Assembly: GCA_023079485.1 (NCBI GenBank)
Contig: CM041090.1
Coordinates: forward strand, 8,926,519-8,990,518
DNA length: 64,000 bases
From: Archilochus colubris
Taxonomy: Eukaryota; Chordata; Aves; Apodiformes; Trochilidae
Reading direction: 5' to 3'
A program made the position numbers and the translations under genes. Positions 49,862 to 60,095 of this stretch are shown in pieces. How positions within the stretch are numbered: position 1 is the first letter of the stretch; the number at the start of each line of letters is the position of its first letter. Below the pieces are notes generated by a model. The model was given only the letters and a program-made list of their open reading frames with translations. It searched no databases and was not told the DNA's origin.

Positions 49862-51239
49862 ACAACTTAAGATTTGCAGGGGTGTAAAAATGATGTGAAA
49901 GGAAAACAGACAAAACCTCCAAAGCCTGGTTTGCAAGCCCTTCTTTTCAGTGGAAGTTGCAATTTAAATGGTGCAGTCAGTCACAGGAAGACATTTCAGC
50001 AGAATGCAAGGAGCTGTGAGAATGAAGATTTATATAACTGGGAGGCAGGATGCTTTAGGAGAATTGTATTAAATTCAATGGGAGCAAGTTCAGGCCCAAA
50101 ACTAGAGAAGATTAAAGAAACTGTACATATTCTAATGCATGTTCTGTGGAGTAAGATAGATATCTATTAATCAGAGAAATATGAAGATTTTTTTTTGAAA
50201 GGATAAATTTAAATTACCAAAAGCCTTAAATACCCCAGAACTAACCAACTGGAAGGAAAGACCTATTTTATTTCCCTGTGAATGATCAGTGCAATGCAGC
50301 CTGGTTTTCCACTGACCATAGAAGTTTTTCTTTCAGATGAAGACAGACTGTAGCTCTAGTATAGTACATATTTTTGGGAGTAGTATTAAGAGATTTATGA
50401 GGAACCATTATGAACATAACTAAAATAATCCTATTATTCTTGATGTGCACTTTTGCCACTTGTAATGTGTAGTTCATTCTCAAGCCTCTGAATAGAAAAG
50501 GTTAAATTAGACCTCACAAGATTTAATTATAGTCAATTTGCCAAAGCTGAAAATAGAGGTTTCTAAACTGTTTTGAAATGCATTAAAGCTTTGTATGACA
50601 CATAATGAGTGCTGCATATTCCAGGTGAGTAAATCAGCATGTTTTTTCCAGAGATAATGAGTGGTAAGGGGAAAATTAGGGCATGGATTTTTAAGTTTTC
50701 ATAAAGGATATGTTTTAAAGATACAAACCTTCTAAAAATCTGAAGAAATTCAGTATTTTTTTAAAAAGAGTTTTTAATTTTTTCGAGTTAGCCCCATCTT
50801 TTTATTCTTTCAAGAGTGACGAATGTGCTTATGGATATAATCAAATCAATCACAGTTCTCTGGAGTTGGTATTCAAAAACTCCATAAGAAGCTTGTGTAG
50901 ACATCCTTCTGTACACCATCAAATGACTATGTGTGAATATTTTGTACAAGCTTGAGAATCTTAATCACCTTGCAGATGTGATTTAAAAGTGAATAACTTT
51001 TTTCTATATTGAAGATGAAAGAAAAAAATAAAATGTATGGTACTATTGAAAAGGCAATGGTGTTTTGTTTGCAAAATTGAGAAGTTTTTAATTTTTCACT
51101 TGTAGGATTAAAACACATTATAGAATTTCTCAATTGCCAAGAGTTCAACAGGTTGTTGGTATAAAATTCAAGTTGCTGACAAAAATCAGGAGGTGAAAAT
51201 TAAGATCAAGTACACCCAGAAATTAGTGCTCCAGATGTG
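49862..51239. other. Unannotated AT-rich DNA
   Basis: No recognisable gene or repeat beyond the 10-bp duplication at its left edge. Confidence 0.55.
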
Positions 51240-51748
51240 GCCTCAGCATTGGTGAGGACACATCTGCCAGGCTGTGTCTTGTCCTGGGCCTCCTGGTTTA
51301 GGAGAGGCATAGACCTGCTGGAGAGAGCCCAACAGAGGGGCACAAAGTTGACTGGGGGACTGGAGCATCTCTCCTGGAAGGAAAGGCTGAGAGGGCTGGG
51401 ACTGCATAGTCTGGAGAAGAGAAAGCTTAGGGAAGATCTTCATGAATATAAATACCTGAAGGAATGGTGCAAAGAGGATGGAGCAAGGCTCTTTTCAGAG
51501 GTGCCCAGTGACAGGACAGGAGGCAGTGTGCACACTCTGGGAAACAGGAGGTGCTATCTGAATGTCAGGAAACACCTTCTCAGTGTGAGGGTGACAGAAC
51601 ACTGACACGAGTTGCCCAGGGAGGTTGTTGAGTCTCCCTTCTTGAAGATGGTCAAAATGAAGTCCTTGACAATATGCTTGAGGCTGGGGGATGAACCAGA
51701 TGACTTCCAAAGGAACCTTTCAACCTCAACCATTCTGCATGTCTGTGA
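51240..51748 (+). mobile_element. CR1 LINE 3' portion, moderately old
   Basis: The copy starts in the late RT region (ALVRTHLPGCVLSWASW, consensus [16 protein letters not shown]). It continues with LLERAQQRGTKLTGGLEHLS, WKERLRGLGLHSLEKRKLRE and the VPSDRTGGSVHTLGNRRCYL block, until TGA at 51603-51605. The remaining ORF2 and 3' UTR follow, with a diverged tail CCATTCTGCATGTCTGTGA. The frame is open for about 120 codons, so decay is by substitution rather than many indels. It belongs to a different subfamily from the copies at 18411 and 54378. Confidence 0.92.
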
Positions 51749-51810
51749 AAAAAAACAAACACAGACTGTACAATTTCTCAAGTTTTCTCATGTAGCTTCA
51801 GAGAGCTTAG

Positions 51811-51847
51811 TTTGCTTGGTTTTGTTTGTTTTGTTTGTTTTGTTTTT
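51811..51847. repeat. G/T-rich (TTTG)n / (TTTTG)n tract
   Basis: TTTGCTTGG is followed by imperfect TTTTG and TTTG units. It is simple low-complexity DNA. Confidence 0.8.
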
Positions 51848-53661
51848 CCTAGCTTAGTGGATACAGTTCTGTCCCTTTTACATCCTATTATGCAATCTGT
51901 CCATGGTCGTGTTGAGCTTAAATCAGGGCATATGGAGAAGAAAAAGAATGATAAATGTGAATTGATGCTGTCTCTTCATATGCTCTCCCTAGGAAATTTA
52001 GTTATTAATGGACACATTTAATGCTGCCACATCGTGACAGAACAAAAGCAGGACACCATTTTCCATTCCACAACAAATTATTTCTTTAAAGCACAATGAT
52101 CTGGTATTTACAGATGTAATTTTCAGTTACTCTGGATCTAAAGGTCTGGGGCACATTCATTACATAGCTGTATCTTCTGGTGTTCTACTTTTATAACAGG
52201 CTTATATTATAACAAGATAAATAGAAGGAAAATGATCTTACTATGTATTATTAATTATTAGTATTACTTACCCCAGTTGTATTACTGCAAAATAAGTCAG
52301 TTCCTCTTAATTAGAGGTAATCAGGCAATCTGTTAGAGTTGCAGGACAGGTCTAACCAGCATTACCTACACGTCATGGCATGAAAGTGGCAAGGTCTGCA
52401 GCACCTTTGCGTTTTAGGAAACCGGGGATAATGAGTAGGGACAATGGATTGGAGGTGGAGTTTTCAGCAGCTTTTATCTACCAAGACCTCTGGCACAACC
52501 CCTGGTGATTCTATCAGACAGCAGGTCCAAAAAACCAGGCCCTCAGTATCTATGGCAGATTTCTGTAGCAAACCATATGCCAGATTGATGGAAGCAAAAG
52601 CCCTACTAGCCCTACTTCCCAGGGCTGTTTTGCTAACTGTTAGATGACATTGGACATAATGAAACAGTGGAGAAAGCTTTTTCATGCACAGATTCTACAG
52701 CCAAAATAAATAAGGGCATTTGTGGTTGACAGCAAGACACAGGTTGCTTGGCTGGTGGGTTTTAAAAAATGTGAATAAACTGGAAATTATTGTTGGAAAA
52801 TCACTGTAAGTGTGAAATAGATTTATTTATGATAGCAATTATATATCAGTAATATTAGAAATAAATAAACTTCCATCAAAAGACAAAGCAACTTGCTTTT
52901 CATCAGAGACAAGCATCAGCCTCCAATTGGATCAATAATTAACTCTAATTGAATTTATGTAAAAAGTAACTATTTACACCTGGTGTTAGTTGTGGGTTTT
53001 TTTATACATCGTAAAGTTCTGGAACACCCTTCTATTTATTTGTAAAATTAAACTGATCACAATGTAAAAAAAAAAGCTTTTTGAATGATTCATTGCTTTA
53101 AAATGTGCAGACTTAGTGTCCTCTTCCAAAAATCAATAGCCCCACTTGTTTTAAGTGTGATCAGATAAAGCCCTATCAGTTAAAATCTTTGATAATAGAA
53201 TATTTACACAGATAAAATGTGGTAACATAAGCCACTGACTATGATCATGCAAAGGCTTGCTTAACGTGTCACTTGAGAGGAATTATTTTTCATCTTTACT
53301 TCTGCCTGCCTTTATCTTGTTTGCCCAGTAACCATCTTGAGCCATCACCAAGGAAAGGGTAGAGTAAGAGATGCCTTTTCCATTAAATCTTGTGTTTTAA
53401 ACTTGCACTGTCTAGTTTCCAAAAGTCATGATTTCACCATCTGAGAAGATGAAATCTTTATAAAGGAATGTGCACAACAGGTTTTCTTCTATTTTATTTT
53501 CTTCAAGTTATCTCGAGTCTCATCTTGGTGAAAACAAAAGTCTTTCAAGATCAACTCATAAGTATTATATACAAGAAATACAAGTACAAAAAGAAGGTAT
53601 CAATACAAACAAAAATTAAATTTGGTCTACATAGTTCTGCAACCATAGTTTAAAATCTTAA

Positions 53662-53736
53662 GGTTGTTTTTTTGTTGTTGTTTGTTTGCTTGTTTGTTGT
53701 TGTTTTGGCTTGGGGTTTTTTTGTTTTGTTTTTGTA
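53662..53736. repeat. G/T-rich (TTG)n / (TTTG)n tract
   Basis: About 75 bases are almost entirely G and T, with only two C residues, and carry interspersed TTG, TTTG and GGGG motifs. It resembles the reverse complement of the A/C-rich tract at 49454-49530. Confidence 0.8.
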
Positions 53737-54377
53737 GATTAATCATTGTTGAGCAGAAGAAAATGCATGGAATTGAGCAAAATTTAGGCTATTTAGATCT
53801 AATTCCTTACTCCCCTGCAAACAGCTAAGATAAGCTGGCTCAAATCCAGGTGAAATGTTCTTGGGAATGCCTTTTCATAGAGGAGCAATGCTGTGCTGAA
53901 GGAAAGGCATGTCTCATGAGTTAACACATGAAACTCTGCCTTGTTCTCCTTGGGTTTTGTCAGATTCAATTTTACTGTTTTATCTTCACTTCTGTATGCA
54001 ATTGAACATTACTGACTTATTACTTATTTTCCTTTGTTTGACTGCTTTTTTTTTTAATCCTTCATTTAATTTTTGTGTGGACTGTATGATCAGATATTAA
54101 TATAATGCTTAGAAACAGTACAAGTCTGTGTGTATGTCAATCAGGTCTGTCAGTTCTTATAAAATATATTATAATGCAGTATTGTTACCCTTAGATTTTT
54201 TCCACCATATCACAGCACAGTGCAAGTCCTATTGGACTATTAATTGATTTTTTGGCAGACCACAGAACATATTATTTATATTATTTACATTACTTATTAC
54301 GCTAAGAAATATTTAGGGAATAGTTACTATTACATGGTGGATTCCCATATCTCTCATTTTGTTGTAATTCCTCATTT

Positions 54378-54834
54378 TCATAGAATCATAGAATCCTTGG
54401 GGTTGGAAGGGACCTCGAAAGATCATCTAGTCCAACCCCCCCTGCCAGAGCAGGGCCACCTAGAGCACTTCGCATAGGAACGTGTCCAGGCGGGTTTTGA
54501 ATGTCTCCAGTGAAGGAGACTCCACGACCCCCCTGGGCAGCCTGTTCCAGGGCTCTGTCACCCTTACAGGAAAAAAATTTTTTCGAATATTCAACTTGAA
54601 CCTCCTGTGCTCCAATTTACACCCATTACCCCTTGTCCTATCACTGGTCACTACTGAGAAAAGCCTAACTCCATCTCCCTGACACTCACCCCTTACATAT
54701 TTGAAAACATTGATGAGGTCACCCCTCAGTCTCCTTTTCTCCAAACTAAAGAGACCCAGCTCCCTCAGCCTCTCCTCATAAGGGAGATGTTCCACTCCCT
54801 TAATCATCTTAGTAGCTCTGCGCTGGACTCTTTC
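54378..54834 (-). mobile_element. CR1 LINE 3' portion, minus orientation, young-looking
   Basis: On the minus strand an uninterrupted ORF2 C-terminus of about 115 codons (54807 down to 54460) reads from [20 protein letters not shown] through [14 protein letters not shown] and [16 protein letters not shown] to [20 protein letters not shown] and a stop. The 3' UTR follows, with GGTTGGACTAGATGATCTTT and two ATTCTATG octamers. The preserved frame and the roughly 96% by-eye match to 18411-18692 indicate a late-active CR1 subfamily. The element is 5'-truncated just upstream of ATMIKG (GAAAGAGTCCAGCGC), so the RT core is absent and it cannot be autonomous. Confidence 0.95.
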
Positions 54835-55876
54835 ATCTCTGATGTTGCTGTAGCCATGAAGCTTTTCTTACATTCTCGTAACTGTCTATTTTACAGGCTG
54901 CACAGTGCTATAAATAGATAAACCTCTGTATTTAGTGGTATAAATACAAAGAGTGTGATGATATAAATACCATTGCTATATTAACCAGTGGTGGTCCACC
55001 AGAATGTACAGAGTCCCACAGCATTCTATGTCATACAGAACATTTAAAAATCAAAAACATATTAGAAATAAAGAGCCACTGTCCAGAAGACAGTGAACAA
55101 GAAGGACTTCCCAGAGGCTTGTGGGTGCTGCTCATATTTTGCCAATTTTAATAAGAATTAGGATTATCACTGATGATTGATAGGTCTCTAAATTCTGTAC
55201 TAGTAGAGCATGTTATTTACACAAGAATATGACACTTAGCAGTGTTCAAGCTGGTAAATGTTGACAAAGGTAACATTTTAGAGCTGATCAAGTTTTCTCC
55301 AGAGGAGGATGCAGAGTTTTTTCTCTGTATATTCAGGAACCTTTGCTCCCACAAAATGCATTCTATCCCCATTTTCAAATCCCAAAGCTAGTTCATCAAG
55401 TCTAGGAGATACTTCTTTGACATATGAAGGGCAATAGAGGCCCCTCGAGATCCATTCAGTCCTACTTTTTTATATTTATTTGGTTGTTCTATTACTCTTT
55501 TGATTAAATCAGAAACTCAGCTTTTCAAGTTGCTTTGGATCCACTCCACTTATGGAATCATAGTCAGGATACCAGATTGAGGCCAGGCTGGAAAATCCTG
55601 TTGAGACAAGAGACTGATGTTTTAGTGGCTTCGCCTTGTGTATGTTTCACATACTTTCCATATAATCCCATATTTTGGTAAATTCTGTCTTAGATGAAAT
55701 ATTTACTATAAGACTTAGAAAAAATATTTGAGAAGAGTTTAATCCTATTACAGGAGCTCACAGTGGTTCAAGCCTCTTAAATGTCTTGCATTCTGGGGTG
55801 TCGGATTTCTTTCTAGCTGTTACTTTCCTCCTGTAATTGTTAATACATAATTTATCCATTAGAAGTTTCAGGGAAC

Positions 55877-55919
55877 TGTTTTTTGGGGGTTTTTTTTTGT
55901 GTGTGTTTCTTTGTGTTTG
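55877..55919. repeat. G/T-rich low-complexity tract
   Basis: GTTTTTTGGGGGTTTTTTTTTG leads into a short (GT)n. It is the last member of the G/T-rich cluster between 49 and 56 kb. Confidence 0.75.
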
Positions 55920-56615
55920 CAGTTAATAGGTGGCCCCAGTTATAAAGTGTTTGAATACTGACTTAGGATTGCTGCCTTGCCAGAAAATCTTCTTCCTGGA
56001 AGGGCCTGAAAATGCACCACAATTATATAAAATGTAACAGATCACTCCTGTTTATCATTGTTTATTTTGACTGATTCCTGTTAACTGATAAAGATTATGG
56101 TGATACCTATTTCTGTATTTACAGCAAATCCTGCAAGGGGATTTTCTTAAAGGGAAACTCTTTCCTTAGCTTTATGATTGATTAATAAATTACAGAATAT
56201 ATTCAAATACCATGCATGCCAGTAAGCACCTTCATTCAATATAAAATACCTGACACACCATGCACATAAATTACTACTCTTTATTTCTAAACGTAATGTA
56301 TAAGAGAACTTCATCATACAAATAGTTGGACTACTAAACATGAGATATTTAATGGTCCTGTGCCACTTTTTTGATGTCTGATGATAACACATCAGAAAGT
56401 TGTTACATGAGAGGCAGAACTACTAATTTATTTGTGAATTCCTTATGTAAATGGATGGTTCTTCAACTTCGTATTAATAAAATCTGTTTTCTCTATCTAC
56501 TGTAGCTTGTAGAAGTGCAATGTCTTTACCTCTAGTCAGTTTGGGTTAAAATGAACTTAGAGAAGTTACTGGGACAGTGTGATGAACTAAGTCTTGTTTC
56601 CTCAGGAAATTAGAC

Positions 56616-56683
56616 TAAAATACTACCCTTTTTTTTTTTTTTTTTTTTTGATCATTGCAGTTTAATACACAGGTAGTATTTTA
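56616..56683. repeat. 12-bp inverted repeat enclosing a T21 tract
   Basis: TAAAATACTACC at 56616-56627 and its exact reverse complement GGTAGTATTTTA at 56672-56683 flank a 44-base loop that begins with T21 (56629-56649). On the minus strand ATTAAA precedes the A21 by 13 bases, like a polyadenylated retrocopy end, but no gene-like body is visible beyond it. Confidence 0.6.
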
Positions 56684-57264
56684 TAAACACTGCTTTTTCT
56701 TTAGCTAGTATCACTATTGGTATATTGCAGTATTAAAAATACAATGAAAGCAGACTATTGAAGTGTTTTTCCACTCTGGAGGTGATTTTTTGCTGAAATG
56801 CATCACCAATTCATGTTACCTCTTGCCTTTATTGTCCAGCTGCCAGCTTGCCACTCATTTTCCTGAGCAGCAACACCTCTATTGTTTTGCTCTGTGAAAG
56901 GAGATGCAGAACTCATGATAATCTCCCTTCCAGAATTCAAGAAAAAAGATAATGGCTAAACCTCTGCCTTGCAACTTTTCTCTCAGGAGTTTTGAGGGTT
57001 TCCTTGAATAAGCAGCAGCAAGGCAGATTGCATTATAAAGTTGAACATAGGTCCTTTCATGAATAGAAGGAAAGCTTAGAAAGGGCTAAGACAGCAAAAG
57101 GCTGAGGAGCTCATGTGTCCTGATATTTCCCCTAATGCATCCATTTTTAGGGAAAACTACAGGCACCTTATACTGTACACTAAACAGAAAGAATATAGAA
57201 ATAGGATGAGGAAATAACTTTTTCTAGGTATATTTCAGTAAACAATATTAGTAAATATTGTATC

Positions 57265-57328
57265 CACTGCAGTAGTGGATCAGGGGTTGGACTTGATGAT
57301 CTCAGAGGTCCTTTCCACCCTAACTGAT
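57265..57328 (+). mobile_element. CR1 3' UTR fragment
   Basis: About 64 bases match the CR1 3' end: ACTGCAGTAGTGGATC, GGGGTTGGACTTGATGATC, then TCAGAGGTCCTTTCCACCC. The terminal octamers are degraded to ACTGATACT. The upstream part resembles the copy at 43722 (AACTGCAGCAGTAGTGGATC). This is an extremely short 5'-truncated insertion or a deletion remnant. Confidence 0.85.
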
Positions 57329-59439
57329 ACTAAGAAATATGAATTCTTACAGGATAAACACTAAATTGTTAGGTTTTTACAGGTCTGTATTTTAAAGTAA
57401 GTCCAAATAGCACATAAAATAATTCAGAAATTTTCTCCAGGGAAGTGACTATAAATCCAAATACAAAAATCTGGACCTGAGACAGTGGCATTCTTAGAAC
57501 TGCCTATAAGACTGATTCATTATGATTTAGGAAATTCTTAATTATGTCCTTTCCTCATGGTATTTTCATTAAAAGTTAGATATCACAGAGGTAAACAAGA
57601 TGCTTGAAGACTTTAAAGTTTGACACTGAACTAAAGAGTCAGTTTGGTCATTTTTTTACCTAAGCCAGTTACCCATTCACTTCAACTTTAGACAGAACTG
57701 TTCCTAGTAGCCAGTCACAGCTGGTGTAGTGTGATAGAATCCTGACCTGCTTTCCTTCTAGTCAGCTCCAGCTCTGCAACTGTGAAGTTCAAGGTGATCT
57801 CTATTACATGAATTTGATTCATTGCCTGAAGGTTTTAATGCTTTATTTGCAGACATTTAATACAGGTTGAATCTGAATGTTATTTTATTAATGGAGACTC
57901 ATTGTTTTAAATGAGTCATACACTGAAACTATCTACCTGGATTCCAAGAATTAATTAAAAAGAATATGCCAAATTTGGAAAAATACCATAATGATAAACA
58001 ATTATTAAAGGATAAGATCCTTTTCTGGCAGAAGATAGATTCTAAGGCTTTTCATGTCAATGCCTAAAGCAACAAAGGCTGCTACATTTATCTGTTGGCA
58101 ATTTAATCTCAAATTGCAGAAGCCTTGCCAGACAGAATTTTTAAAACTTCAGGATTCAGACTTTGTACTGCGTGTACATCAAAATTAAACCTATTGGAAC
58201 ATTTTACCAAATCTTATTTGTAGAAAATTCAGGAAAAAGCAAGATCATTTATTTAGCGTACAGGTTGGGATGGTAAAACTATCATTTTGAAATTAAAATA
58301 CTTTAAAGAACATTTGTCACCATTTCCCTGCTCCCCTCACAACCCTGAGACCCCAAAATTGCTTTAGCATTCCTTGGCACCAAGCATAATCCTTATTTTA
58401 GTAGTTGAACATGTTTTGATGTCAAAACAACTTGTGGAAGAAAGAACAGTACGTCCTATGAAGAGTGTCAAAACTTCTTCCAGTCAATAACTGTGACCAT
58501 CTTACAGTGCACTTTTTAAAATACGTGCTTTTTTTGAACAAATTATTTCCCATTAGACTGTGAAGGGGGACTTCTCAATTGCTTTCTACATATTTGTGAG
58601 TACCAGAATGTAGTTAATCTGCCATACCTAACTGAAAGCTTCCTGCCAGTGCTGAGATCCTAATTCTGGAGCTGTATAAATGTGCCATCAAATATTTGAA
58701 TTACAATAAATATGCCTTGTTTCTGAAGGGTTAAGTTCTCTCTCCGTTTCATGACAAATCTTGACTTTATGGGATAAAAGCCATAGGTAAAAGTGATTCT
58801 ATCATCAGTGGCAAAGGCCATTGCAGACTATTAAGTAGAAATAGATGAAGGATGAAGGATGCAGACCAAATATTTCTCCTGAGTAGTTTATTTTGCAGTT
58901 GAATGTTGTTCATTAGGTTTCTGCATGTATTCTCTTCAGACTATTTTACAATTCAATGAGCATCTCTTTTGCAAAATAGTGGGTTGGTCATCCAGATAAT
59001 GCCACTTCTCACTCAATGGACAGAAGCATTCTCACCTTTCCTTCTGAGCCCTTTATAAATCCTGTTTTGCTCTGAAAAAATTCCTATTCTGAAGAAGACA
59101 CAAAATTACTTTGTTTTGTTCTTTCATACTAGCTCAGTTTATAGTGAGCTCAGCCTGCTAAGCTTTTGGACATTGTGAGAATTAAGGTAGCTCAGATGAA
59201 CCAATTAAACATAAACTTTTGCAACTTTTCTGTATCTTCACTAGTGATAAGAACTCTGACAAAAAAACCTAGATAGCAGCATTGTTGATGATGGATTACC
59301 CTTTAGATAACAAACCTGTTGTTATCTTGACTTTGGAAGCACAAAAAAGTAGAAAGTTCCTTCGTCTGACAGAGCAGATCTGATGCAGCCAGGCAGGCTG
59401 ACTTGAAGAAAAAGAGACTCTTCTCTGTAAGGACCCCGG
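57329..59439. other. Unannotated AT-rich DNA
   Basis: No recognisable gene or transposon. Confidence 0.55.
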
Positions 59440-59950
59440 GGTCTATCCAGACAGCAAAGTGCTCTGATGGCAGAGACAGCCAACAGTGTCCAGGACTTTA
59501 TTCACAGGAGGGGAAGTGGGAGAGCATGGGAAGTGAATGACCTCTCTACTCAGTCCTTGTTAGACCATACCTAGATGGTGAATCCAGTTGTGGAGCAGCC
59601 CTCCTCCCCATCCCCAGTACAGGAAAGATGAATAAACTGCAGCAAGCTCAGCAGGAAGAGGGAACTAAGCTTGTTCATCCTGGAGAAGGTAGAGCTTTTG
59701 GGAGCCTAAGAGCAGCTTCTGTACCTAGACAGAAGTTATTAAGAAGGTGGACACCAGAGATCCATGCAGTGGTGCAGGACAAGAAAGCAAGGATGCTGAG
59801 GTGAAGGAAGAGAGATGATTCAGGCTGAATATAAGTAGAAATCATGAGAGCAATCAAGCAGTGGAACAGCTTGCTTAGAGAGCTTGATCTGTCTCCAGAC
59901 CTGGAGATTTTTGAGACCTAAGTGAACAAAGTCCTGAATAATCTGATTTC
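59440..59950 (+). mobile_element. Ancient, heavily diverged CR1 fragment
   Basis: Matches to the CR1 late ORF2 and 3' region remain only in patches. They include a counterpart of the LEYCVQF block (GGTGAATCCAGTTGTGGAGC near 59576), TTTTGGGAGCCTAAGAGCAG, GGTTATTAAGAAG-like AGTTATTAAGAAGGTGGA, TCAGGCTGAATATAAGTAG, CAAGCAGTGGAACAGCTTGC and CCAGACCTGGAGATTTTTGA. Frames are destroyed by stops and indels. The expected final 3' UTR (the GGTTGGACTAGA... end) is missing, because similarity stops near CTGATTTCATT and LTR-like sequence takes over. This is one of the oldest elements in the window. Confidence 0.72.
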
Positions 59951-60095
59951 ATTGGCAAAGTTTTGGTAGTGGAGGGCAGGGGCAGCTTCTGTGAGAAACT
60001 GCTAGAAGCTTCCCCTATGGCCCATAATGCTGCTGGCCAAAGCTGAGCCCATCAGGGATGGTGATAGTGGCTCTGTTAGAAACATGTTGTTATAT
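59951..60095 (+). mobile_element. 5' fragment of the same LTR family as 35593-36598
   Basis: TGTGAGAAACTGCTAGAAGCTT, GCTGCTGGCCAAAGCTGAG and CCCATCAGGGATGGTGATAG align with 35654-35760 of the longer LTR (GTGAGAAGCTGCTAGAAGGG, ACTGGCAAAAGTTGAG, CCCATCAGCAGTGGTGGTAG). Similarity begins right where the old CR1 stops and fades after TCTGTTAGAAAC near 60085. The likely history is an LTR inserted into the CR1 and later truncated at its 3' side. Confidence 0.72.

Larger units (their letters stand above)
51749..54377. other. Unannotated AT-rich DNA with G/T-rich tracts
   Basis: No gene is recognised. G/T-rich low-complexity tracts lie at 51811-51847 and 53662-53736 and are listed separately. Confidence 0.55.
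54835..57264. other. Unannotated AT-rich DNA
   Basis: No gene is recognised. It holds a G/T-rich tract at 55877-55919 and a T21 run flanked by a 12-bp inverted repeat (56616-56683), the latter listed separately. Confidence 0.55.
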
